Below the pieces are notes generated by a model. That model was not told the DNA's origin. It was given only the letters and a program-made list of their open reading frames with translations, and ran no database searches. Source: Rhodocyclaceae bacterium (lineage in GTDB: Bacteria > Pseudomonadota > Gammaproteobacteria > Burkholderiales > CAIKXV01). From it: a stretch of 44,813 bases of DNA. The translations under genes were made by a program, and so were the position numbers. Numbering within the stretch: position 1 is the first letter of the stretch; every line of letters begins with the position of its first letter. Of this stretch, positions 8,857-17,653 are shown piece by piece. Location of the stretch: positions 1 to 44,813 of the forward strand of contig JADCHX010000003.1 in the NCBI GenBank assembly GCA_020248265.1, in the 5' to 3' direction.

Positions 8857-8926
8857 GGAGGTATGTGAACATGGCGACTACTGCAGCCACTGCCGGGTAC
8901 GTCGCGGATCCGGATCGGCCCGGGCC

Positions 8927-8985
8927 GACCGCGGCATGCATGCGCGGGTCGGTGCCGAGGCCTGGGAGGCCGCATGCCGGCAGAT
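8927..8985 (+). pseudogene. Duplicated fragment of the TPM-domain gene
   Basis: Bases 8927-8985 match 8154-8212 of the short TPM gene at 51 of 59 positions without gaps. The encoded residues also match (DRGMHARVGAEAWEAACRQ against DRGIHDQVGADAWEAVCRQ). Similarity stops sharply on both sides and there is no start or ribosome site, so it is a relic of a duplication. It lies about 15 nt before a 14-bp tandem repeat. Confidence 0.75.
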
Positions 8986-8999
8986 TACAGGCGCTGCGC

Positions 9000-9055
9000 G
9001 TCAGACGTCCAGCGTCAGACGTCCAGCGTCAGACGTCCAGCGTCAGACGCCGAGC
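9000..9055. repeat. 14-bp tandem repeat, about 4 copies
   Basis: The unit GTCAGACGTCCAGC occurs three times exactly (9000-9013, 9014-9027, 9028-9041), followed by a fourth copy with two changes (9042-9055). The fourth copy contains the last codons and stop (TCA on the plus strand, 9043-9045) of the glycosyltransferase gene, so the array looks like an amplification of its 3' end. Confidence 0.9.
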
Positions 9056-10182
9056 ACGCGCGCCAGTTCGCCGGTGACCTTCGACCAGGTGAAGTGGCCA
9101 TGCACCGCGGCACTGACCGTTGCCGGATCGAAGCGGCGGCGTCCGTCGATGACCTGGCCGAGCGCCTCGAACAGCGACTCGGGATCGGGCTCCAGCCAGG
9201 CCCGCTGGCCGGACTGCATCCGGCGGCTGTCGACCTGCAGGCCGATCGCCGGGTCGAAGTAGTCGTCGGTCGATCCGCCGCGCGTGACGACGATCGGCAC
9301 GCCGCAGGCGGCCGCTTCCAGCGGCGTGAGGTTGAAGCCTTCGGCCTTGTACGGCGACACGTAGCAATCCGCCGCGCCGTACAGCGCAGCCAGCTCGGCG
9401 ATGCCGAGGTTGTGCGATACGAACACGATCGACGACACCACGTCTTCGGTGAACAGGTGGCCGTCCGGTGACGCGGCGAGTCGCGCCAGGATGCGGTCGG
9501 CGGTCAACCCGTACAGGTTGCTCTGGTCCTTGAGCACCAGCTTCAGGTGCCGGTGCTTCGGACGCAGCCGTGCAAAGGCGGTGAGCAGCAGGTCGATACC
9601 CTTGTTCTCGGTCATCGCGCCCACCGACAGCAGCACGAAGTCGTCGTTGCGCACCCGCATCAGGTTGCGCAGGGTCTTGCGCGCCCTGCGCTCGATCGGC
9701 CTGAAGCTCGCCGGGTCGATGCCATGGGGCACCACATGAACCCGCGCCGGATCGAAGCCGGTGGCGACGAAGCCGGCCTTCGACCAGTGCGAGGGCGTGA
9801 CGATGGACAGCCGCTCGTCGCCGATCGCGCGTGCCGTATCGCCGCTGCCGAACATGCCGTCGGTGTGCTGGTACTCGGCGGTGCCGAACACGAACACGCG
9901 GCCGGCCTCGCAGGGGGACACATCGAACGGGAAGGCGATCCGCAGGACGACATCGGGCACTTCGCCCGGTCGCGGACCGCGGACGCCCTCGATCAGCTGC
10001 CGCTGCGCCGCGCTGAAGCCGCTGCCGTTGGCGCCGGCGTTCCAGCCGGCGTTGAAGAACGGCCGATCGACATGGCACAGGTCGAGGTCCGGGCGGCGGC
10101 ACAGTTCCAGCAGCTGCCACTGGTTGACGATCGCATACGAGTGGTTGATGCCGCGCCAGCCTTCGACCTGCAGTGTCTTCAT
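9043..10182 (-). CDS. Glycosyltransferase family 4 (GT-B)
   Basis: A 379-residue retaining GT-B glycosyltransferase, cytoplasmic. The acceptor half is about 1-165; the nucleotide-sugar half has VLLSVGAMTENKGIDLLLTA (about 195-215), LKLVLKDQSN, then the E-x7-E region AEGFNLTPLEAAACGVPIV followed by TRGGSTDDY. The N-terminus MKTLQVEGWRGINHSYAIVNQ is typical of a GT4 subgroup with unknown acceptors. The gene lies 8 nt after the DUF3422 gene on the same strand, so both are probably cotranscribed. The stop codon falls within a 14-bp tandem repeat. Sugar and acceptor cannot be predicted. Confidence 0.85.
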   Translation of the reverse strand: MKTLQVEGWRGINHSYAIVNQWQLLELCRRPDLDLCHVDRPFFNAGWNAGANGSGFSAAQRQLIEGVRGPRPGEVPDVVLRIAFPFDVSPCEAGRVFVFGTAEYQHTDGMFGSGDTARAIGDERLSIVTPSHWSKAGFVATGFDPARVHVVPHGIDPASFRPIERRARKTLRNLMRVRNDDFVLLSVGAMTENKGIDLLLTAFARLRPKHRHLKLVLKDQSNLYGLTADRILARLAASPDGHLFTEDVVSSIVFVSHNLGIAELAALYGAADCYVSPYKAEGFNLTPLEAAACGVPIVVTRGGSTDDYFDPAIGLQVDSRRMQSGQRAWLEPDPESLFEALGQVIDGRRRFDPATVSAAVHGHFTWSKVTGELARVLGV

Positions 10183-10190
10183 CGACGGCT

Positions 10191-11504
10191 TCAGTCGCCG
10201 ATCGGGGTGGGCGGGTTGCGCGCGGGGGCGCTACCCACGACCCGGCGCCGCACCCACCGGACGGTCATCGCCACCGCGAATGCCACCAGCGGAATCGCCA
10301 CTCCGGACACGATCGCCGCATCGATGCCGGTGCCGGCTGCCTCCAGGCCCTTCGCGGCATAGTCGATCAGCCCGACCACGTAGTAGCTGATCGCGACCAC
10401 GGACAGTCCTTCCACCGTCTGCTGCAGCCGCAGTTGCAGCCGTGCACGGCGGTCCATCGAGGCGAGCAGCGCCTGGTTCTGCTTCTCGCGCGCGATGCTC
10501 ACGCGCGTGGACAGCAGGCTGCTCGCGCGCGCGACCCGCTCTGACAGTTCCTGCAACCGGCTCGACAGCGAGGCACAGGTCGCCATGGCCGGCGACAGCC
10601 GCCGCGCCATGAATTCCTCGATGGTCTGCAGGCCGGTGATGCGGCGCTCGCGCAGTTCGCTGATGCGTGCGGTGACCAGCGCGTTGTACGCACGGCTGGC
10701 GCCGAACCGGTACTGGCTGGATGCGATCGCGCTCTCGACCTGCGCCGCGAGCTGGGTGAGTTCGCCGAGCAGCGTCTCGTCGCCGCGGTCCTCGTTCGCC
10801 ATTTCCTGGGTGAGCATGGCGAGCGAGCGCTCGATCTCGACCACGCGCGGCGATTCGCGCCGGGCGATCGGCAGCGCGAGCAGTGCCAGCACGCGGTAGG
10901 CCTCGATCTCGAACAGCCGCTGCATCATCCGCCCGGCCTGGTAGTCGGTGAATGCGCAGGACAGCATCAGGAAGCGCACGAACCCGTCGTGCTGGATCTT
11001 GAAGTCGGTGTACGCGAAGCCCGCGCCGTCGCCGATCGCCGCGCCGACGACCGCCGCCGAGCCGAAGAAATCCTGCAGCAGTGCCGGGTCGTCCGGCGTC
11101 TCGGGCGCGCGCATCACCTGTGCATGGGTCGCCACGATCACCCGGCCGGGGATGTCGGCCAGCCACTCCGGTGGCAGGTATTCGATCGCCGGCTGTGCGA
11201 ACGGACGGCTCGGCAGCCCGGGTACCAGCACGATGTAGGTGGAGAACTCGCCATGGCGCTCCCACTTCAGCTGGAACTCGCCGAACGGCACGCTGAACTG
11301 GTTCAGGTCTTCGCCCGGCGGCGAGCAGCCGAAGCGCTCGCACAGCGTGCGCAGGTGCGCGCGTTCGAGTTCTCGCTGTCCGGTTTCGACCTGGATCGCG
11401 AGGTAGGACCCGCGCACCGGGATGTCCAGCGGCTCGTAGGGTCGTGCATGCACCTCGTTCGCGGCGAGGAATCGGTCTGGAAGGTCGGGCGGCAGGCGGA
11501 TCAT
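10191..11504 (-). CDS. DUF3422 family membrane protein
   Basis: A 437-residue member of DUF3422, an uncharacterised proteobacterial family. Matching features are the N-terminal NEVHARPYEPL, the central DFKIQHDGFVRFLML and YQAGRMMQRLFEIEAYR, a long helical region, and two C-terminal membrane helices (about 365-420). The fold suggests an inner-membrane protein with a large cytoplasmic N-terminal part. I chose ATG 11504 (MIRLPPDLPDRF), close to the conserved N-terminus; an in-frame extension to 11633 overlaps the divergent alpha-2-macroglobulin gene. It heads a likely two-gene unit with the glycosyltransferase. Confidence 0.87.
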   Translation of the reverse strand: MIRLPPDLPDRFLAANEVHARPYEPLDIPVRGSYLAIQVETGQRELERAHLRTLCERFGCSPPGEDLNQFSVPFGEFQLKWERHGEFSTYIVLVPGLPSRPFAQPAIEYLPPEWLADIPGRVIVATHAQVMRAPETPDDPALLQDFFGSAAVVGAAIGDGAGFAYTDFKIQHDGFVRFLMLSCAFTDYQAGRMMQRLFEIEAYRVLALLALPIARRESPRVVEIERSLAMLTQEMANEDRGDETLLGELTQLAAQVESAIASSQYRFGASRAYNALVTARISELRERRITGLQTIEEFMARRLSPAMATCASLSSRLQELSERVARASSLLSTRVSIAREKQNQALLASMDRRARLQLRLQQTVEGLSVVAISYYVVGLIDYAAKGLEAAGTGIDAAIVSGVAIPLVAFAVAMTVRWVRRRVVGSAPARNPPTPIGD

Positions 11505-11596
11505 CGTTGGTATGTAGCCTGAAGGCATCGGTGGCCGCAAGCCCCACGATGGAAAACGGAGCGATACACTCGACCGTCCGATCGACTGACGGTTCC

Positions 11597-14500
11597 ATGA
11601 ATGGTTGCGGGATGACATTCCTCGCGCGGGCAAGGCTCCTGTGGCTGGCCGTGCTGGCGTCGGTTGCCGCTGCCGCTGCCGGCGCCACGCCGGTGTCGGT
11701 CGAGACCGCGCCGTCGGGTACGGTGAAGAACGTGCGCCAGTTCACCGCGCGCTTCTCCGAGCCGATGGTCCGGTTCGGCGATCCAAGGCTGGCCGATCCG
11801 ATGGAGGTGTCTTGCCCGGTGCCCGGGCGCGGCCGCTGGATCGATGACCGGACATGGGCCTACGACTTTGCTCGCGCGCTGCCCGGCGGCCTGCAGTGTC
11901 GGTTCACGCTGCGCGACGGACAACGCTCGGTCGCGGGGGCGCCGGTCGAGACGGGGCGTGCCGCCGGGTTTTCGACCGGGGGGCCGGCGATCGTCGCGGT
12001 GGCGCCGAGGGCCGGCGCCGGCGATGGCGACGGCCGGATCGGCGAAGACCAGGTGTTCGTCCTCGCGCTCGATGCGCATGCGACCACCGCCAGCGTGCTG
12101 GCCCATGCCTATTGCAGCGCCGACGGGATCAACGAACGCATCCCGGTGCGCATGGTCACCGGCAGCCTGCGCGCCGCCATCCTCGCGCGCAGCGAACTTG
12201 CGCCGGTCGGGGAGGTCGACAGTGGCGGGTTCGAGGCCTTTCTGGAGGCGAGTGCCGGCGCCGAGGCAAGGTCGCGCCGGCTGCTGGTCCGCTGCAGCCG
12301 CGAGTTGCCCGGCGACCGCGACGTGCGCCTGGTCTGGGGCAGGGGTATCGCGACGCCTGACGGCGTCGCCACCAGCGACGATCAGGTGCTGGCCTTCCGT
12401 ACCCGCCCGGCGTTCCGTGCGCGGTTCAGCTGCACCCGTGCGAACCAGGCCGCGCAGTGCATCCCGGTGCTGCCGATGCGCGTAGCGTTCACCGCCCCGA
12501 TCCCGGCCTCCATGGCCAAGGCGGTGACGCTGCGTGGGCCCGACGGGCGGCGCTACGCGCCCGTCCTGGAAGGCGAGGATCGGCCGGACGCAGGCGGGGA
12601 CGTGGCGGCAGCCGCCGCGCCGGAGGGCTTCGTCGGTCGCTTGCGCGGCTGGTGGTCGGCGCTCACCGGCCGGTTGCGCGCATCCTGGCGCGATCCCGCG
12701 GTCGACTGGGTGGAGTTCCGCGGGCCGTTTCAGGAGAACGCGTCGTTCACGCTGGAACTGCCGCCGCGGCTGCGCGATGACGCCGGGCGCCCGCTGGCCA
12801 ACGCGGACAGCTTTCCGCTCACGGTGCGCACCGACGAAGATCCGCCGCTGATCCGCTTCGCGGCGCGCTTCGGGCTGGTCGAGGCGAACGCGGGCGCGCT
12901 GCTGCCGGTCACGGTCCGCAACCTCGACGCCGGCAGCGGTGCCGACGGCACACAAGGCCGGCTGTTGCGCGTGGAGTCCCCGACGCCGCGGGAACTGGTC
13001 ATGTGGATGCAGCGCGCCAGCGAGCATGGCGGCGATGGCGGGGGGCCGGGCAAACAGTCGATCCTGCGCGGCGTGGAAGCTGCGCGCGACCTTTCGCTGC
13101 CGCGGACCACCGGTCCGCGCGAGTTCGAGGTGATCGGCATCCCGCTGCAGCGGCCGGGCTTCTATGTGGTCGAGTTCGCCAGCCGCCGGCTCGGCGCGGC
13201 ACTGCACGACACGCCGGAGGCGCAGCGGCAGCGCGAGGCGATCGACCGCGCCGCGGCCGAGGGACGGCCGCGCCCGTCCTTCGCCCCTCCGGCGCCGTCG
13301 CGCGACCCGTACTACGTGCCAGCCACGGCACTGGTGACCAACCTGGTCGCCCACTTCAAGCGGGGCCGCGAGGGGTCGCTGGTCTGGGTGACCTCGCTCG
13401 ACCGCGGCGAACCGGTGGAAGGGGCGCGTGTCCGGGTGCTCGATTGCGACGGCCGTACCTATCACGAAGGCATGAGCGATCGTGATGGACTGGTGCGGGT
13501 GGAGGTGGCATTGCCCACGGACGACCTGCTGCCGGGCTGCGAAAGCCGCTACGACCGGCGCCTGATGGTGATGGCTTCGCGGGGCGAGGATTTCACGTTC
13601 ACGATGACCGGCTGGGACGACGGCATCGCGCCTTGGCGGTTCAACCTCCCGACCGGCGACGCCGACGATCCCTACTCGGTGCGTGCCGTGCTCGACCGGT
13701 CTCTCCTGCGGGCCGGCGAGACGCTGCACCTGAAGCTGTTCGCGCGCGAGCGCCGGCGCACCGGCTTCGCGCTGCCGCCGCCCGCGCTGCTCGTGCCGAC
13801 GGTGGTGATCGAACACCTCGGCAGCGAACAGAAGTACGAGGTGCCGGTGCAGTGGGAGCCGCGTGGCGGCAGCGCACTCGGCACCTGGGATGTCCCGAAG
13901 GACGCCCGCCTCGGCGCGTACCGGATCGTCGCCCGCGAGCGACTGCCGGCCCGCGGCGGCGGCAGCCGCGAGCGTACCCGCGAACTCGGCGAGTTCAGGG
14001 TCGAACAGTTCCGGCTGCCGACGATGCGCGCGGCCGTGCGCCCGCCCGCGCTGCCGCTGGTCGGCGCATCGGAGGCCTCGGTCGACGTGCAACTCGCCTA
14101 CCTGGCGGGCGGGCCTGCCGGCGGGGCTGCGGTGCGCCTGCGTACCGCAGCGATGCCGCGCACGATGGGCTTCCCGGGCTACGAAGGCTTCGTGTTCGCC
14201 AATGGTGATGTGGCGGAGGGCGTGATCGGCAGCCGTACCGAGGTCGACCTGCTGGACGAACTGGATGGCGGCGCAGCCGAGCCGGACAGCCGCCGTGTGC
14301 GCGCCGACGACGATGCGCTGAAGGTGGTCGGCCTGCAGCGTGCGACGCTCGATGCCGCCGGCGGGGCCCGGCTGCGCGTGGCGGGCCTGCCTGCAGCCGC
14401 GATCCCTCAGGACCTGCTGTTCGAGCTCGAGTACCGCGACGCCAACGGCGAGACGCTCACCGCGAGCGCGCGCTCGGCCTGGCTTCCCTCGGCCGTGGTG

Positions 14501-17500
14501 GTCGGCCTGCGCGCCGATGACTGGGCCCGCGCGCGCGACCGCGTGAAGATGGAGGCGGTCGTGGTCGATCCGTCCGGAAAGCCGATGGCCGGGCTGCCGG
14601 TCACGGTGGACATGTTCCGGCGCGAGACCTTCTCGCACCGGCGCAGGCTGCTCGGGGGCTTCTATGCCTTCGAGAGCTACACGGAGACGTCGCGGCTGGG
14701 CACGCTCTGCAGCGCGCGCACCGATGCCGCCGGGCGCCTGTCCTGCGAAGGCAAGCCGCCGGCCAGCGGCAACCTGATCCTGCGTGCACGCGCGGTGGAC
14801 GCAGCAGGCCGGCCGAGCATCGGGCATCGCGAGGTCTGGATCGCCGGCGGCGAGCCCTGGTGGTTCGGCCAGCAGGACAGTGATCGCATGGACGTGCTGC
14901 CCGAAGCGCCGCGCTATGAGCCGGGGCAGACCGCGCGCTTCCAGGTGCGCATGCCGTTCCGCTCCGCCACCGTGCTGGTCACCCATGAACGCGAGGGCGT
15001 GGTCGATGCCGTCGTGCGCCGGCTGGCCGGCGATTCGCCGGTGATCGAGGTGCCGGTGCTGGCACGGCATGCCCCGAACATGTTCGTGTCGGTGCTTGCC
15101 GTGCGCGGGCGGGCGGGCGAGGTGCAGCCGACCGCGACCGTGGACCTCGGCAAGCCGGCGTTCCGGATGGGCATCGGCGAGATCGCGGTCGGCTGGCGCG
15201 CGCACGAACTGAAGGTGCAGGTCCGTCCGGAGCGCGAGGTCTACCGCGTGCGCGAGCGCGCGCGGGTGAACATCCGGGTGACGCGCGCCGACGGTTCCAT
15301 CCCGCCGGTGGGCAGCGAGATCGCGCTGGCCGCTGTCGATGAAGCATTGCTCGAACTGGCGCCGAACGATACGTGGGCACTGTTGCAGGCCATGATGGGC
15401 CGGCGCGGCATCGAGGTGCAGACCGCCACCGCCCAGATGCATGTCGTCGGCCGCCGCCACTTCGGCAAGAAGGCGGTGCTGTCTGGCGGTGGCGGCGGCC
15501 GGCAGTCCGCGCGCGAACTGTTCGACACGCTGCTCGCATGGCGCGGACGGGTCGCGCTCGACGCGAATGGTGAAGCGGTGGTCGAAGTGCCGCTGAACGA
15601 TTCGCTCAGTGCGTTCCGGATCGTGGCCATCGCCTCTGCCGGCGACGCGATGGGCGCCGGCCTGTTCGGAACCGGCTCGGCCAGCCTGCGCACGACGCAG
15701 GACCTGATGCTGCTGTCCTCGCTGCCTGCCCTTGCGCGCGAGGGTGACCGGTTCGACGCCGAGGTGGTGGTGCGCAATGCGTCGGAGCGCGCGATCGAGG
15801 TCATGGTTTCGGCCTCCGTCACGCCCGCGCCGGGCGGCGGCCCACCGGGTGCCGGCGCACGCCCGTCGCCTGCGGCGCCGATGCCGCTCGCCGCGCAAGC
15901 CCTGTCGCTGGCACCGGGGGAGGCGAAGCCGGCACGCTGGGCGTTCCAGGTGCCGGCCGGTGTCGATCTGCTCGCCTGGGAGATCGCCGCCGGCGAGCGC
16001 GGTGCGGCGAGCGCCGACCGGCTGCGCGTCGCGCAGCGGATCGTGCCGGCCGTGCCGGTGCGCACCCTGCAGGCCACCCTCGTGCAACTCGCCGCGCCAG
16101 GCGAAGCGATCGTGGTGCCGGTGCAGCGTCCGGCCGACGCGCTGCCCGGGCGCGGCGCGATCGAGGTGTCGCTGGCGCGTACCCTCGGCGGCGACCTGCG
16201 CGGGGTGCGCGAGTACATGCAGCAGTACCCGTACTCCTGCCTCGAACAGCAGGGCTCGCGCGCGATCGCGCTCGGCGACCGCGCGGGCTGGGATCGGCTG
16301 ATGGGTTCTCTGCCGGCCTGGCTCGACCGCGACGGGTTCGCCCGCTACTTTCCGTCGATGCGCGAAGGCAGCGACGTGCTGACCAGCTACCTGCTCACCG
16401 TTTCGCACGAAGCGGGATGGCCGATCCCGAAGGCCGCTCGCGACACGATGGCCGACGCGCTTCGCCGCTTCGTCGAAGGTCGCGTCTCGCGCGCATCGGA
16501 GATGCCCGCGGCCGACCTGCTGCTGCGCAAGCTCGCCGCACTCGATGCGCTGGCGCGCAGCGGCGTCGAGATCGAGCCGCGCTGGCTCGAGGCGTTGTCG
16601 ATCGCCCCGCAGTCGTGGCCGACCTCCGCGCTGCTCGACTGGCAGTCGCTGCTGCGCCGGGCGACGAAGCTGCCCGACCGTGAGCGCCGGCTGGAGGAGG
16701 CCGCGCGCATCCTGCGCGCACGCCTGACGATGCAGGGCACGGTGATGGGTTTCTCCACCGAGAAGACCGACCAGCTCTGGTGGCTGATGGTGTCCGGCGA
16801 CGTCAACGCCAACCGGATGCTGATCGCGGCGCTGGACGATCCGCGTGCCGCCGATGAGGCCGGTGCCCAGGACCTCGCGCGCCTCGCACGCGGTGCGCTC
16901 TCGCGCCAGCAGCGCGGCCGCTGGAACACCACGGTCGCCAATGCCTGGGGCGTGCTGGCGCTGGCCAGGTTCGCCGCGCGCTTCGAGGCGCAGCCGGTGG
17001 CCGGCCGCACGCTGGCGTCCACCGGCGGCGCCGCGGCACCGGTGTCCGTCGACTGGTCGCTGCCGGATGCAGTGCCCGGCACCGGCCGCGAGGCTTCGCT
17101 GCCCTGGCCGGAGGGCGCGACCGGCTCGCTGATGCTGCGCCAGGACGGCAGCGGGCGCCCGTGGGCGACCGTGCGCAGCCGTGCCGCGGTGCCGCTGCGC
17201 GAACGCCTCGACGCGGGTTTCCGCGTCGAACGCGAGGTCAGTGCCGTCCAGCAGAAGGTTGCCGGCCGCTGGTCGGTCGGCGACCTGATGCGGGTACGGC
17301 TGACGGTCGATGCGCAGGCGGACATGACCTGGGTGGTGCTGAGCGACCCGGTACCCGCCGGTGCGACGATCATCGGTTCCGGCCTCGGCGGACAGTCCTC
17401 GCTCGTGGCCGAGGCGCGCGGCGCAGGGCGGGGCCGGGTGGCCGAACCGGTGGCGCCGGTGTTCGAGGAGCGTTCGTTCGAAGGCTGGCGCGGCTACTGG

Positions 17501-17653
17501 CGCTACGTGCCGCGCGGCGGTTTCTCCGCCGAGTACGTGGTGCGGCTGAACCAGGCCGGTCGCTTCGAACTGCCGGCCACCCGCGTCGAAGCGATGTATG
17601 CGCCTGAAGTATTCGGCGAGCGGCCCAACCTGGCGTTCGAAGTCGCGCGATGA
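11597..17653 (+). CDS. Bacterial alpha-2-macroglobulin with thioester
   Basis: A protein of about 2,018 residues with a signal sequence (FLARARLLWLAVLASVAAAA), hence periplasmic. The macroglobulin repeats are followed by the thioester motif CLEQ (Cys1548-Gln1551) in YPYSCLEQQ, then the alpha-helical thioester domain and a C-terminal receptor-like domain. Bacterial alpha-2-macroglobulins trap foreign proteases by covalent thioester reaction and are often encoded next to PBP1C, as here (4-nt ATGA overlap). At about 2,000 residues it is longer than E. coli YfhM (about 1,650). No lipobox is seen, so it is probably not a lipoprotein. ATG 11597 or 11612 could be the start. Confidence 0.9.
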   Translation: MNGCGMTFLARARLLWLAVLASVAAAAAGATPVSVETAPSGTVKNVRQFTARFSEPMVRFGDPRLADPMEVSCPVPGRGRWIDDRTWAYDFARALPGGLQCRFTLRDGQRSVAGAPVETGRAAGFSTGGPAIVAVAPRAGAGDGDGRIGEDQVFVLALDAHATTASVLAHAYCSADGINERIPVRMVTGSLRAAILARSELAPVGEVDSGGFEAFLEASAGAEARSRRLLVRCSRELPGDRDVRLVWGRGIATPDGVATSDDQVLAFRTRPAFRARFSCTRANQAAQCIPVLPMRVAFTAPIPASMAKAVTLRGPDGRRYAPVLEGEDRPDAGGDVAAAAAPEGFVGRLRGWWSALTGRLRASWRDPAVDWVEFRGPFQENASFTLELPPRLRDDAGRPLANADSFPLTVRTDEDPPLIRFAARFGLVEANAGALLPVTVRNLDAGSGADGTQGRLLRVESPTPRELVMWMQRASEHGGDGGGPGKQSILRGVEAARDLSLPRTTGPREFEVIGIPLQRPGFYVVEFASRRLGAALHDTPEAQRQREAIDRAAAEGRPRPSFAPPAPSRDPYYVPATALVTNLVAHFKRGREGSLVWVTSLDRGEPVEGARVRVLDCDGRTYHEGMSDRDGLVRVEVALPTDDLLPGCESRYDRRLMVMASRGEDFTFTMTGWDDGIAPWRFNLPTGDADDPYSVRAVLDRSLLRAGETLHLKLFARERRRTGFALPPPALLVPTVVIEHLGSEQKYEVPVQWEPRGGSALGTWDVPKDARLGAYRIVARERLPARGGGSRERTRELGEFRVEQFRLPTMRAAVRPPALPLVGASEASVDVQLAYLAGGPAGGAAVRLRTAAMPRTMGFPGYEGFVFANGDVAEGVIGSRTEVDLLDELDGGAAEPDSRRVRADDDALKVVGLQRATLDAAGGARLRVAGLPAAAIPQDLLFELEYRDANGETLTASARSAWLPSAVVVGLRADDWARARDRVKMEAVVVDPSGKPMAGLPVTVDMFRRETFSHRRRLLGGFYAFESYTETSRLGTLCSARTDAAGRLSCEGKPPASGNLILRARAVDAAGRPSIGHREVWIAGGEPWWFGQQDSDRMDVLPEAPRYEPGQTARFQVRMPFRSATVLVTHEREGVVDAVVRRLAGDSPVIEVPVLARHAPNMFVSVLAVRGRAGEVQPTATVDLGKPAFRMGIGEIAVGWRAHELKVQVRPEREVYRVRERARVNIRVTRADGSIPPVGSEIALAAVDEALLELAPNDTWALLQAMMGRRGIEVQTATAQMHVVGRRHFGKKAVLSGGGGGRQSARELFDTLLAWRGRVALDANGEAVVEVPLNDSLSAFRIVAIASAGDAMGAGLFGTGSASLRTTQDLMLLSSLPALAREGDRFDAEVVVRNASERAIEVMVSASVTPAPGGGPPGAGARPSPAAPMPLAAQALSLAPGEAKPARWAFQVPAGVDLLAWEIAAGERGAASADRLRVAQRIVPAVPVRTLQATLVQLAAPGEAIVVPVQRPADALPGRGAIEVSLARTLGGDLRGVREYMQQYPYSCLEQQGSRAIALGDRAGWDRLMGSLPAWLDRDGFARYFPSMREGSDVLTSYLLTVSHEAGWPIPKAARDTMADALRRFVEGRVSRASEMPAADLLLRKLAALDALARSGVEIEPRWLEALSIAPQSWPTSALLDWQSLLRRATKLPDRERRLEEAARILRARLTMQGTVMGFSTEKTDQLWWLMVSGDVNANRMLIAALDDPRAADEAGAQDLARLARGALSRQQRGRWNTTVANAWGVLALARFAARFEAQPVAGRTLASTGGAAAPVSVDWSLPDAVPGTGREASLPWPEGATGSLMLRQDGSGRPWATVRSRAAVPLRERLDAGFRVEREVSAVQQKVAGRWSVGDLMRVRLTVDAQADMTWVVLSDPVPAGATIIGSGLGGQSSLVAEARGAGRGRVAEPVAPVFEERSFEGWRGYWRYVPRGGFSAEYVVRLNQAGRFELPATRVEAMYAPEVFGERPNLAFEVAR

